Notes: generated from the sequence alone by a model not told the origin. A stretch of 64,000 nucleotides of DNA from Culex pipiens pallens (GCF_016801865.2 NC_068938.1:64430817-64494816), one strand, 5' to 3'. Positions 49,031-61,129 are shown, counted from the stretch's first letter. Program-made: numbers and translations.

Positions 49031-49544
49031 AGTGATGCGACCTGTGAATTGTTGAAGACTTTTGAGAAAAAAATAGGTACACGGAAAAAAATAAGCAAAT
49101 TGGTTTATCAACACTTTTTTCACAAAAACTCAATTTCCCAAAATACGTATTTTTTATTTTCAAGATTTTTTGATATGGTTTAGGAGACTAAAACCCGCAT
49201 TTTTTGAGCCAAAGAGAAACATGGTCAAAAAATCTGCCGCCGAGTTATGATTTTTTTTTAAAGTGATTTTTGGAAAAAATCGAAATTTCATGCAAAAACA
49301 AATTTGACGTAATTTTTTAATGTAAAATTGAATTTCCAATCAAAAAGTACTGTACTGATTTTTTGATAAAGGGCTCTGTTTTCAAGATATAGCCACCAAA
49401 AGTTTGATTTTAGCGAAATATTTGCAGTTTTTAATTTTATTGAAAATAGTGACCAAGAGTGATCATTTCTAAACATTTTTTTTTTAAATCAGAAAATTTT
49501 CTTTGAAATTGTCTAAGAGACATTCATCCAATGTTAAAGAACAA

Positions 49545-49915
49545 GGGGATAGTGCTCACGAAAAGAAACGTTAGGAAAGTGCTATTTTGCGAGAGTATAG
49601 TCATCTCGCGTGTTCATTCGTTCATTGGAACAGTTCATCCTATTGAGTGGCTTATATTGACAAATGGCCGCCACTTAGTCACCTAACCATAGTGGCCCAT
49701 AAGGCAAAGGCACAGTTCAATATGCCGAAGGTCTGGAGTTCGAGTCTCGGTACCGGAACTATTTTTTTGATAGATGAACTTTTTTTGAATATGAACCCAT
49801 GAGTAAAGTACTCTCGGTAATTTCGGGATTTATCCTCTCCGTCCGCACACAGTACCTTTTTACTACCAAATCGTGCTCTTTATCCTCTCGTATGCCGATG
49901 CCCAGTTCTGGGTGT
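49545..49915 (+). repeat. Dispersed repeat with internal tRNA-like segment, copy 1
   Basis: Nearly identical to 59234-59602. An A-box-like TGGCCCATAAGG (49693) and a B-box-like AGTTCGAGTC (49737) stand 44 bp apart. The 3' end can form a small GCCCAGTTCTGGGT hairpin. Probably a tRNA-derived SINE or an element that captured a tRNA-like module; no target duplication was found. Confidence 0.55.
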
Positions 49916-50867
49916 TGAATATTGGTCCGATTTCAATGTTAAAACATGAAATTTTCGTGAAATTTTCCGATCTTTTCGAAAAAAATATTTTCAAAAATTT
50001 TAAATCAAGACTAACATTTTTAAAGGGCCAAACATTGAATATTACGCCCATTTAAAATGCTAGTCTTGATTTATTTTTTTCAAATTTTTTTTTTCGAAAA
50101 GATCGGAAAATTTCACGAATGTTTCATATTTTAACATTGAAAATCGGACCATTAGTTGCGGAGATATCGACATTAGAAAATGGTGTTTTGTTTGAGTGAT
50201 ACTTAGAAAACTTCATTTTTTATGTTTCTTTTTTTTTAAGCCGCTGTGTCTCAGCTACCACAGGTCTAATCTTCAATGTTTCTTGGACAATTTCATAGCC
50301 AATTTTCTGAACTTTAAAAAACAAATATGTTTTGAAATGGTCACTCGTGGTCATTATTTAAAAAAAAAACGAAAAACTTCAAATATTTCGCTAAAATCAA
50401 ACTTTTGGTGGCTATATCTTGAAAACAGAGCCCTTTATCAAAAAAACTGTTAAGTACTCTTCGATTGAAAATTAAATTTTACATTAAAAAAATACGTCAA
50501 ATTTGGTTTTGCATGAAATTTCGATTTTTTTTCAAAAATCATTATTTTTTTCAAAAAATCATAACTCAGCGGCAGTTTTTTTACCATGTTTCTCTAGAGC
50601 TCAAAAGTTGCGGGTTTTTGTCCCCTTAAACATATCAAAAAATCTCGAAAATAAAAAAACGTATTTAGGGACTCAACTTTGTGAAAAAAATGTTGAAATA
50701 TATTTTATATTTTTTTTTAATATTTTTTTCTCAATTGTCCTCAACAATACCTACAACTTTTCCGAAGACATTAAATTGATCAGAAAATTCACTCAAAAGT
50801 TACAAATGTTTGAATATATACGTACCATTTTTGTATGGACAGCTGCCATAATTGTATGGGTGAACAT

Positions 50868-52871
50868 TAGGGTGGTCCAAATCCGGACTTTTTTGGGGCT
50901 ACCCCCTGAAATCAAAGATTGACCCATCACTAGGCTAAATTCCAAATTTGAGCTCATTCTGACCACGGGAACCCCTCCCTCCAATCGCTTAAAGTTTGTA
51001 TGGGAAAAATCGTCAAAATGTATGGAGAAAAGCAACTGTTTTACTTTTTTACCTGTGGAAGGCGCCATAGTTATCCGATTCTTACCATTTCTCAAATGTA
51101 GAACCTTCATTAAATTTAGAACAACTTTCCCAAAGACACCATATTTTTAGGATTTTTTCCCGCGAAGTTATTAGCGCCCAAAACTGACCATTTTTGCGCG
51201 GCCAGCTGTAAGGGGCTACCTAACAACGATGTTTAATTCCAATTCATACACGCACGTGCTCTCTCTCAGGTTCAAACTCTCTCACGAGCTTGCTCGCTTG
51301 CCTGCCTGCCTGCCTGTTTACCTACAAGCACGCGCGATGTTTCTCTGCTTGGACTTTTGTCGTCGTCGTCGTTTTCGTTTGCTATCTGCTGCGCTGCGTT
51401 CCTGGCATGTTTTCAAGATATATTTCTATATTTATTTCAAGATATAAAATTAAATGTAATGTGTGATTAACAATAGATATTATATTATCAGAGCGTGTGT
51501 GAGAGAATACAAATTTCGATAAATTAGTTCATCCATGAATTGTCATCTGTTATTATTGAGTAAATTTTTAAATAGGGATATTGTAATTGAAATTTATTTC
51601 TATTTCTTTTATTATTAAACTCAAGACTGGGATTATAACAATTCTAGAAAAAATATAAGACATTTTTTTAACTTAGTCAAGTATAGATTTTAGAAAGAAC
51701 AATACACTTAAACAATTCATCGTTTAGGGGAACTGTTTTTTTTTCGCTTTTGTATACTATCAAACAAGCTTAAAAAGAAAACATTTTAAGTTTTTTCATA
51801 GCCCTATGATCACGATTATTTTTCATTCCATACAAAATATTTTAAACTGCCGAAAATATAACAAACTTCCTTACAACAAATTGCGGTATATTTTGCCTTT
51901 GACGATTATTAGAAGTTTATGTCAGATTCCAAAACATCCAAAAAGTGAAACGATGTCTAAAAGCCTCAAAAATAGAGATTGTTGAGCTAGCTAGTTTTAT
52001 ATCTGGAATCAAATTGCCTTTGAATGGACAAGCAGTTGGTCGGATAATATTTAGAGTAAAAAAAAAACAAAATTGGTATTACCTGTAGATTTTTTTTTAA
52101 AATAATTGAATCATTCTCTCTAATGAGCATATACGAACAACTGCATGTAATGCTTGGAAAAACGAACAAACCCTGTTCATTTGCTTCATTTTGTTTTAAT
52201 GAGCCTAAGCCAAGGTCTACGCTGTCTTTTATTCAAATTAATTGCGAACAAAACCATCGACATTTTTTATACATTATGCTAAATATATCTCAAAACAAAC
52301 CTGCTATTTTAGTTGAAAATTATAATAAACATGCCAGGAACGCAGCGCAGCGGATAGCAAACGAAAACGACGACGACGACAAAATTCAAGCAGAGAAACA
52401 GCGCGCGCGCGCTTGTAGGCAAACAGGCAGGCAGGCAGACAGGCGAGCAAGCTCGTGAGAGAGTTTGAACCTGAGAGAGAGCACGTGCGTGTACGAATTG
52501 GAATTAAACATCGTTGTTAGGTAGCCCCTTACAGCTGGCCGCGCAAAAATGGTCAGTTTTGGGCGCTAATAACTTCGCGGGAAAAAATCCTAAAAATATG
52601 GTGTCTTCGGGAAAGTTGTTCTAAATTTAATGAAGGTTCTACATTTTAGAAATGGTAAGAATCGGATAACTATGGCGCCTTCCACAGGTAAAAAAGTAAA
52701 ACAGTTGCTTTTCTCCATACATTTTGACGATTTTTCCCATACAAACTTTAAGCGATTGGAGGGAGGGGTTCCCGTGGTCAGAATGAGCTCAAATTTGGAA
52801 TTTAGCCTAGTGATGGGTCAATCTTTGATTTCAGGGGTAGCCCCAAAAAAGTCCGGATTTGGACCACCCTA
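50868..52871. mobile_element. 2.0-kb element with about 545-bp TIRs and 8-bp TSD
   Basis: The ends TAGGGTGGTCCAAATCCGG and its inverse are flanked by a perfect 8-bp duplication GTGAACAT (50860-50867 and 52872-52879). Arms 50868-51410 and 52331-52871 are near-identical inverses, including CGCGCAAAAATGG and CGACGACGAC blocks. The 920-bp centre is AT-rich without a transposase. The 8-bp duplication and TAGGG start suggest a hAT-like non-autonomous element; P-type elements also duplicate 8 bp. Confidence 0.8.
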
Positions 52872-52996
52872 GTGAACATATGGGTGAACCAATGACACAA
52901 AATAGCATTTTTGGTCATAGGAAAGGTCCCCACAAAATTTGAGCCAAGTAAAAAAATACAAATAAAATCCATTTCCGGTTTTGTAGAGAATTGCTC

Positions 52997-54113
52997 AGTT
53001 TATCAATTTATAAATTTATCAATTTGTAAATTCATCAATTTATCGATTTATAAATTTATCAATTCATCAATTTATCAATTTATCAATTTATCAATTTATC
53101 AATTTATCAATTTATCAATTTATCAATTTATCAATTTATCAATTTATCAATTTATCAATTTATCAATTTATCAATTTATCAATTTATCAATTTATCAATT
53201 TATCAATTTATCAATTTATCAATTTATCAATTTATCAATTTATCAATTTATCAATTTATCAATTTATCAATTTATCAATTTATCAATTTATCAATTTATC
53301 AATTTATCAATTTATCAATTTATCAATTTATCAATTTATCAATTTATCAATTTATCAATTTATCAATTTATCAATTTATCAATTTATCAATTTATCAATT
53401 TATCAATTTATCAATTTATCAATTTATCAATTTATCAATTTATCAATTTATCAATTTATCAATTTATCAATTTATCAATTTATCAATTTATCAATTTATC
53501 AATTTATCAATTTATCAATTTATCAATTTATCAATTTATCAATTTATCAATTTATCAATTTATCAATTTATCAATTTATCAATTTATCAATTTATCAATT
53601 TATCAATTTATCAATTTATCAATTTATCAATGTATTAATTTATCAATTTATCAATTTATCAATTTATCAATTTATCAATTTATCAATTTATCAATTTATC
53701 AATTTATCAATTTATCAATTTATCAATTTATCAATTTATCAATTTATCAATTTATCAATTTATCAATTTATCAATTTATCAATTTATCAATTTATCAATT
53801 TATCAATTTATCAATTTATCAATTTATCAATTTATCAATTTATCAATTTATCAATTTATCAATTTATCAATTTATCAATTTATCAATTTATCAATTTATC
53901 AATTTATCAATTTATCAATTTATCAATTTATCAATTTATCAATTTATCAAATGTCAATTTTCCAATTTTTCAATTTATTAATTTGTCAATTTTTCAATTT
54001 TTTAATTTATCAGTTTATTAATTTATCAATTTGTCCATTTATCAATTTGTCCATTTATCCATTTATCAAATTATCAATTTCCCAATGTATCTATTTATCA
54101 ATTTTTCAAAAAA
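52997..54113 (+). repeat. (AATTTATC)n octamer satellite, about 115 core copies
   Basis: Core 53055-53948 is almost perfect, with one variant unit near 53630. Both edges are degenerate (AATTTGTC, CCATTTATC, AATTTTTC). It starts directly after a GAGAATTGCTC element terminus. The 356-codon plus-strand frame encoding repeated SIYQFINL is an artefact of three units per 24 bp. Confidence 0.95.
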
Positions 54114-54239
54114 CTTTAAAAAATATTTGTACCAGCTTTATCAATGTATCAATTGATGGTAGGAAACGGTTGTTATTTTTGTACGTTGGACTGAACAGTC
54201 AAAAGGGAATAATTTTAAATACGACAGTTATTGCGAAAA

Positions 54240-54489
54240 GGTTTTTAAAAAATATGTCGACAAAAAATTCTACATCGAAAATTCTTTTTATTCTATTTTA
54301 TAAACCAGCACATGCTAAAAATGATTCTAAACGCAGAGGAATGCATTTTAAATCGATTTCAGCTTATTGCACATAAATTGCTATTGAAATTTACAAGTTT
54401 CTTGAAAAGTCTTTTGCCTCCTGGTATTTCGAGTTGATTACGAAGGGAAGGAAGTGACAAAACTTTGAAAAATATTTGCTGTAGCCTTA
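54240..54489. repeat. Dispersed ATATTTGTACCAGC repeat, copy 2
   Basis: Matches 43060-43430 and 58310-58670 (ACATGCTAAAAATGATTCTAAA, the ACGCAGAGGAATGCATTTTAAA block). Confidence 0.55.
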
Positions 54490-55262
54490 TGTGAAACGTC
54501 ACATGACCATGTCATAGCAGTAAAATCATGGAATATGTGCAAATCGTTACCGGTTTTTTAACCAGTACATCAAAATCGGTTCAAATTATTCACGGAAATA
54601 TGTCGCATTACTTGGTTTGCTATAAAACATGAAATTGGTTCCAACCGGTACCGATAATTTGATCTGGTGCAACCATATGGGTTCAATTTCATTACCAATA
54701 CATTGTTGAGATCATTTGAAAATGTTCGACAAGTCGCATTACATGGTTTGTTGTAAAAACGTGGTATCGGTTCAAACGGTACCGGTTATTTGAGCCGGTT
54801 CAATTGAATCAGTTCAAAATTATCACGAAAAGATTGTTGAGATTATTTGAAGAATTTTGACACGTCGCATGGCATGATTTGCAGTAAAAACACTGAATCG
54901 GTTCAAACCGGTACCGGTTATTTGAACCGGTTCAATTGAATCGGTTCCAATTTATCACGAATAGTTTGTTGAGATTATTTGATGAATTTTGACACGTCAC
55001 ATGGCATGATTTGCAATAAAAACACTGAATCGGTTCAAACCGGTACCGGTTATTTGAACCGGTTCAACTGAATCGATTCAAATTTATCACGAAAAGATTG
55101 TTGAGCTAATTTGAAGAGTTTTGACACGTCGCATGGCATGGTTAGCGATACAACCCCGGAATCGGTTCAACCGGTACCGGTAATTTTACCGGTTCAATCG
55201 AATCAGATTGAATTGCTCATATATCGATTCCTGGAATAATTTCATGAATTTTGATATGTCGC
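54490..55262 (-). repeat. 132-bp tandem repeat array, right arm
   Basis: The inverse of the left-arm array, in the same order of variant units, plus more diverged copies at the inner edge (54490-54780). Confidence 0.88.
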
Positions 55263-56154
55263 ATGACCATATTTCTTCAAAATTTGGCTTTATAGTTCAA
55301 ATGAATTTATAATTGTAAAAATAGTTACGATAACTATTTTTTTAAAAATTGTTTAAATATTTTTAAAATGTTTTAAATATTTTTCCCTTAAAGTAGAGGT
55401 TCTCCCCTTTCCAAAAACCTATATAAGTTGGTATTTTGGGTCATTTTACGATGTGCTCTGGGCCCTTGAATTCCATGTAACGCTGTTTTTTTTCCTTTGG
55501 CCCCGCCCCCCGGGGACCCGCCCCCCTAAACCACCATATTTAATATTTTTATATTAAAGTTGATTAATTTTCGAATCCAATGGTATATATGAAGTTGATA
55601 TTTCATGTAATTTTCACCAAGTTACAGCTTGTTGAAAATCCATGTAACGCTAAAACGGGGCTTAGTAACTTGACTGTTAATATTCTCAAACTAATCTCTG
55701 TAAATCGACACTGCACACATGACTCACAAAACGAGCAATCATTCCAGTCATGTGCTTATTTGGTCAACAGAGACATATCGCGATAAGATATCATGGTGCT
55801 CGATTTATGAACTGTTGTCATTGAAATTTTCAAATCTCAGCCAGTTTTTTATCCAATTAAAAAAAAAATAAGCTAAAAATCATAAAAACAGGCATAAAAA
55901 AAACTATACAGCAATTCCCCACGAAAACAGCATGTTCGAAAAAAAGTTCTACGATCGGGCTCAAAATTTTTCTGGGGGTTCCTTGGCCGATATAATTAGA
56001 CCCGTATTTTTTTGTTTGGCCATGAGGGTGACCTACACCGTGTTAGGGTGGTCCAAAAAATGGCAATTTTCGTCGATTTTCGCAAAAACCACTTTTTTTT
56101 TTAAAAATCATATCTCCGCGCCATTTTATCCGATTTTAGCTGTCTTAGATGCAA

Positions 56155-56572
56155 AAAAAAAAATCAAATTATTCGCTCTACAGCTTTGCCTTGGCGTTCT
56201 CGATTGTGAGATTCCTACTCGAAACTAGGTGTCCGAAGGCTTGATTGTTGAGGCAATTGCAAACCTCTTTTTACACCTTAGCTTCCATCCACCCCGGGAT
56301 TCTAATTGACGACCTTTGGATTGTGAGTCCAACTGCCTACCAGCGAATCCACCGAGGCAGGACCCAGGGAGACGACTCCTACACCTGGACTGAGCTAACG
56401 ACCTAACACCTCTAGGTTAGACCGGGGCCAACATTTACTTCCCCATCCGACGGAAGGCGTGATCAGACAAATCTCGTCACAAAATTTGCCACCGGGACCT
56501 TCTGGGATCGAGCCCAGGCCGACTGGGTGAGTGGCAACCACGCTTACCCCTACACCACGGTCCCGGCTCCCG
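56155..56572 (-). mobile_element. Dimeric tRNA-derived SINE (Twin-like), copy 2
   Basis: A 16-bp perfect target duplication GCTGTCTTAGATGCAA lies at 56139-56154 and 56573-56588. It has the same two tRNA-like modules as 2799-3166, plus about 46 bp (around 56456-56500) that copy 1 lacks. Confidence 0.82.
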
Positions 56573-56867
56573 GCTGTCTTAGATGCAATAGAATCAAAAA
56601 ATGGTAAAGTTATGTTTTCGATACTCTGAGATACGATTTTTTGAAAATAAAAACTTAGTTTTTGACGCGCCACGCGCAAAAATGGGAAAATGACGAAAAC
56701 GGGAAAAAATCGAGTTTTTTCACTAAAACGACGATAACTTAAAAATTTCAGCAATGACCTATACATGTTAGGGTACCAAAATTTTCGTAATTGAAATACG
56801 CATGATTTAAAAAAAATCGTATCTCAGAGTATCGAAAACATAAATTCACCATTTTTTGATATGTTAT

Positions 56868-57904
56868 GGGTAATTCTCCGCCAACTCACACAGCAGTTGC
56901 CCCGACCCCTCTTCGATTTGCGTGAAACTTTGTCCTAAGGGGTAACTTTTGTCCCTGATCACGAATCCGAGGTCCGTTTTTGAACATGCGACTTTTATGT
57001 AAAATTAGACGCTCGATTTGATGGCGTACTCAGAATTCCGAAAAAAACGTATTTTTCCGTTACTCGACTGTAAAAAAATTTGGAACATGTCAATTTATTA
57101 GAAATTTAATGCACTTTTCGAATCTACATTGACCCAGAAGGGTCATTTTTTCATTAAGAACAAAATTTTTCATTTTGAAATTTCGTGTTTTTTCTAACTT
57201 TTAAGTGTTATTTTTTAGAGTGTAATAATGTTCTACAAAGTTATAGAGCAGATAATTACAAAAATTTTGATATATAGGCATAAGGGGTTTGCTTATAAAC
57301 ATCACGAGTTATCGTCTCGAGTCCCTTATGTCTATATATTAAAATTTTTGTAATTATCTGCTCTATAACTTTGTAGAACATTGTTACACTCTAAAAAATA
57401 ACCCTGCAAAGTTAGAAAAAAACACGAAATTTTAAAATGAAAATTTTTGTTCTAAATGAAAAAATGACCCTTCTTGGTGAATGTAGATTCGAAAAGTACA
57501 TAAAATTTCCCATAAAATGACATGTTCAAAAAAATTTTACAGTCGAGTAACGGAAAATGGGAGAATTTTAAAAACTTTTTTAGTGTTTTTTTCGATGAAA
57601 AATACGTTTTCTCGGAATTCTGAGTACGCCATCAAATCGGGCCTCTAATTTTACAAAAAAGTCCCTTTGACACCAAATTTTTATCTCATCACCGTTTCAG
57701 GCTGCACATTATTGAAAACACCTATTTTTTCGCATGTTCAAAAATGGAAGGGGTCGTACCGCCCCTCCGTCACGAGATATCAAAAACGGACCTCGGATTC
57801 GTGATCAGGGATAAAAGTTACCCCTAAGGACAAAGTTTCACGCAAATCGAAGAGGGGTCGGGGCAACTTTTCCCGATTTCGTGTGAGTTGGTAGAGAATT
57901 ACCC
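56868..57904. mobile_element. 1.04-kb palindromic MITE with GGGTAATTCTC ends
   Basis: Arms of about 440-500 bp are near-perfect inverses around 57320. The ends GGGTAATTCTC/GAGAATTACCC are flanked by TTAT on both sides (56864-56867 and 57905-57908). Diverged single arms of the family lie at 15425, 20440 and 21945. Confidence 0.8.
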
Positions 57905-58309
57905 TTATGTTAAATTTTTCAAAAAATCCGATAAAAATATTTTCAGACATAGGTTTTTTGGTCCCGGGACCTTCAAAACAGCATTTTAAGTTTTCATACG
58001 GCCTTTTCATATGTTAAGCTAGATTTTTGAAACTTCTTACTATGTTTCTTAAATAGTCAAACTAATCACCTTTCTTTTGCATCTAAAACAGCTAAAATCG
58101 GATGAAATGGCGCGGAGATACGATTTTTTGAAAAAAGTGGTTTATGAGAAAATCGACGAAAATTGCCATTTTTCGGACCACCCTAACACGGCGTAGGTCA
58201 CCCTAATGGCCAAACGAAAAAATACTGGTCTAATTATTTCGGCAAAGGAACTCCCAGAAAAATTTTGAGCCCCTTTCCAAAAAAACATAAAAAAGGTTGA
58301 AATAACAGA

Positions 58310-58670
58310 CCATAGTCTCAACATTTAAATGAAAAAAAAGTGTTTAAAAATGCATTTCACACTAGTCTAGTTGTTTTGCACACATTAGTTTTCAAAAAAA
58401 GTAACATTTGACGAAAACATGAATCTTAGCAAAAGAAAAAACAAACTTTTTGCGGTACTGTATATCAAAAATTGTCAATAACTCTGATGATTTTTGAATA
58501 AACCCAAACATGCTAAACATGATTCTAAACGCAGGGAATTACCATTTAAATGAATTTTCATTGAAATTTTTAAATTATTCGAAAATATATTTTTGCTTTC
58601 TATTCTTTGAGTCGATTTTAAGGGGAGGGTAACAACAATTTTTATAAATATTTGTACCAGCCTAATGATA
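58310..58670. repeat. Dispersed ATATTTGTACCAGCCT repeat, copy 3
   Basis: Shares AAACCCAAACATGCTAAA and AATATTTGTACCAGCCT with the two other copies; here it lies just beyond the inverted-arm element. Confidence 0.55.
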
Positions 58671-59233
58671 AAAAAAATCTATTTCGTCTATTTGATTATT
58701 AATTTTTTACAGTAGATACTTTTTTTTAATAAATTCCCTAATAAAATATTTCACATTTTAATGCAAAAATTGATGAGCGGAAAAACAATATTTTTGAAAA
58801 TTAACGATATATTCAATAGGATAAAAAACTTTTCGGGTTTAAAAATCATGATTTTTGAAAAAACGTAAAAAAAATACTTAATACAAATTTAATTTAAATT
58901 TAAAAGTAATTTAAGGAAATGTTGATAAAAAGCGAAAAGTTCTGAAAGTTTTCTATAAATTTGTCTAAGATTCTTTGAAGATTGGACCTATACTGCCGTT
59001 TTACGGCGATATGATGTATACGCCATTGAGGTGATTTTGCTGTAGACACGATTTTCTGTTTTTGTTCATTTTTTCAATTTAAAATGACTAATTTGAGGTC
59101 TGCTCTGTAGAAACTGTTAAAAAGTACAATAAAAATGTGGCCCCTACAAAATTTCTTGTTTTTTCCTATTCTCTACGATTTTAAACCACAAACATCATTT
59201 GGCCGTAAAAATACACCCAAAGTTAAAAAACGA

Positions 59234-59602
59234 GGGGATAGTCCTCTCGAAAAGAAACGTGAGGAAAGTGCTATATTGCTAGAGTATAGTCCTCTCGCGT
59301 GTTCATTCGTTCATTGGAACAGTTCATCCTATGAGTGGCTTATATGGACAAACGACCGCCACTTAGTCACCGAACCATGGTGGCCCATACGGCAAAGGCA
59401 CGGTTCAATATGCCGAAGGTCTTGGGTTTGAGTCTCGGTACCGGTACTTTTTTTTTGATAGATGAACTTTTTTGGAAAATGGACCATGAGTAAAGTACTC
59501 TCAGTAATTTCGGGATTTATCCTCTCCGTCCGCACACAGTACCATTTTACTACCGAATCGTGCTCTTTATCCTCTCGTATGCCGATGCCCAGTTCTGGGT
59601 GT
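59234..59602 (+). repeat. Dispersed repeat with internal tRNA-like segment, copy 2
   Basis: The second copy of 49545-49915, with A-box-like TGGCCCATACGG (59381) and B-box-like GGTTTGAGTC (59425). There is no sign that either copy is a functional tRNA gene. Confidence 0.55.
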
Positions 59603-60003
59603 AGCAATAAAAAATCACTAGGGGAAATTCTCATATGTTTGGCAGGTTAATCACTCGCTCCTAACTCCATCCAATTTGCTGATTTTCACTATTTAAACAA
59701 CTAATTTTGCTAAACTTTTGATAGAAACTTGCTTGCTCACTTCTTATTGAGCTATTAATCACTCGATTTCAGTTGAAAATGCTTTTAATTAGCTTTAATT
59801 GAATGTCAAACTTCTGACCTGCCAACATTAGAGGCACGCTGGAATTAGATGCTGTTCCCCTACTTTTCCTGCCCAATGATGTAATTGCTCGATCAAAGCG
59901 ATCAAAGCTGGCTTTATTTTTTGTGCCAGCTATTTTGATAGCTGAGTGGATCCCGTAATGCATTGTCCACGTGGATACTTTAAGGGAGGGGGGGAAGGTA
60001 TTA

Positions 60004-60165
60004 GGGAGCGTTCTTTTATTACGTAACGCAGTTGGGGGGAGGGGGGTCGGAGGCCGTGTTACGCTCCATACAAAATTTTTAAAATTTGTATGGAAATTTT
60101 GTTACGAGGGGGGGGGGGGGTCTAAAAATCCGATTTTTTGCGTTACGTAATAAAATAACGCTCCC
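60004..60165. mobile_element. 162-bp MITE, TTA duplication
   Basis: Ends GGGAGCGTTCTTTTATTACG and its near inverse, with TTA on both sides (60001-60003 and 60166-60168), as in PIF/Harbinger-type MITEs. The G-rich middle forms a hairpin stem. Confidence 0.75.
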
Positions 60166-60274
60166 TTAGCGATTGTCTATGCTCCATAAACTCATTTTTT
60201 GCATGAACAATTGTCAGCAAGGGAGGTGGGTGGTTCTAGAATTTTCAAAAAAGTGTCTACTTGGTTGTGGATAA

Positions 60275-60426
60275 GGTGTCATCCATTAAGTACGTCACAT
60301 TAAAATCAGCAAAAATTTACTACACCCCCCTTTGTCACGATTTCCCTATGCTTTTAACATGCAACGTCACGCTTTCTCAATACATCCCTCTTCCCTCAGA
60401 ACGTGACGTACTTTATGGATGATGCC
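60275..60426. mobile_element. 152-bp MITE, TAA duplication
   Basis: Ends GGTGTCATCCATTAAGTACG and the inverse of GGCATCATCCATAAAGTACG, flanked by TAA (60272-60274 and 60427-60429). Confidence 0.72.
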
Positions 60427-61129
60427 TAATGGACGTCCCCTTGAGGATTAAATCGAAATAATGTAATAAAATATTGCCCAATCTTGATTTGGTCCCAAAA
60501 CCTCAAATCAACATTCAAACAGTATTGAATTTGACTTCTATCAATTCTCAATGTATACATACATCATGATGAGTAAAATTGGCGTATACATCATTGTTTG
60601 TTTGCTTAATAAAATGGGCCCCAGAGCAGTTTTTTGAAAAATTCTTTCGTCAGGAGGTAGCTTTTACGATTCTTTATCAGACTGTACAATAAAATTGAAA
60701 ATGTCCAAAATGGCGTATACATCATATCGCCGTAAAACGGCGGTATAACCGTCGAAATTTGGTCTCAAAATTAAAAAAAAAAACAGAAAAATGGGTTTTT
60801 TTGGTTATTACCCACAAAGGACACATATAATTTTCAACTGCCGATATCTCAGCAACTATTGATTCGATTTTCAATGTCAAAAATGAAAAAAAAAACAGAT
60901 CTTTTCGATAAAAATATTTTCAAAATTTTAAATTTCAAATTGGGTTAACATGTCTATTTTTAAGTGATAAATTCTGATAGTATTATAAACGGAAATATCA
61001 GTAAATTGCACTTTTTGCATAAACTTATATTTTAAACATTATCAATTTCGATAAAACTTGGTCACTAGTTATTGTGTTTCATAAACTCGTGCAACAAGAA
61101 GCGATTGAACATTCTGCCAGCTCTCGGAG

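Larger units (their letters stand above)
49080..52995. mobile_element. Divergent GAGCAATTCTC-family composite
   Basis: 49080-49500 and 50240-50700 are inverted relatives (for example AAAAGTTTGATTTTAGCGAA and its inverse). The right terminus GTAGAGAATTGCTC ends at 52995. A second element (50868-52871) interrupts it between 50867 and 52880, as shown by the 8-bp duplication. Confidence 0.5.
47810..55676. mobile_element. Foldback-like element with about 1.2-kb inverted arms
   Basis: The left arm 47810-49030 is nearly identical to the inverse of the right arm 54490-55676. Shared blocks run from CTAAGCCCCGTTTTAGCGTT through AGTTATCGTAACTATTTTT into the 132-bp tandem arrays. TTAA stands at both outer limits (47806-47809 and 55677-55680), next to CAGTCA ends; whether this is a true duplication is uncertain. 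Long TIRs containing tandem repeats are the hallmark of foldback transposons. The core is filled by nested elements, and no transposase is seen. Confidence 0.65.
55957..58273. mobile_element. Inverted-arm element, split by a SINE and a MITE
   Basis: The left arm 55957-56154 (GGGCTCAAAATTTTTCTGGG, then TTAGGGTGGTCC) is repeated inverted at 58070-58273. A SINE (56155-56572) cut the left arm, and a complete palindromic MITE (56868-57904) sits in the interior. The internal TAGGGTGGTCC words resemble the ends of the 50868-52871 element. Confidence 0.6.
58991..60745. mobile_element. TIR element with TACTGCCGTTTTACGG ends, TA flanks
   Basis: About 40-bp terminal inverted repeats (TACTGCCGTTTTACGGCGAT, then ATGATGTATACGCC). 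TA lies outside each end, compatible with a Tc1/mariner-type insertion. It contains the tRNA-like repeat (59234-59602) and two small MITEs, so the original element was about 1.1 kb or less. No transposase frame. Confidence 0.65.

Noticed and set aside
49693..49750. Functional tRNA gene
   Set aside because: A and B boxes are present, but the arms do not fold into a standard cloverleaf with a clear anticodon stem, and the segment is part of a dispersed repeat.
52911..53981. 356-codon plus-strand frame of repeated SIYQFINL
   Set aside because: Same artefact in the AATTTATC array.
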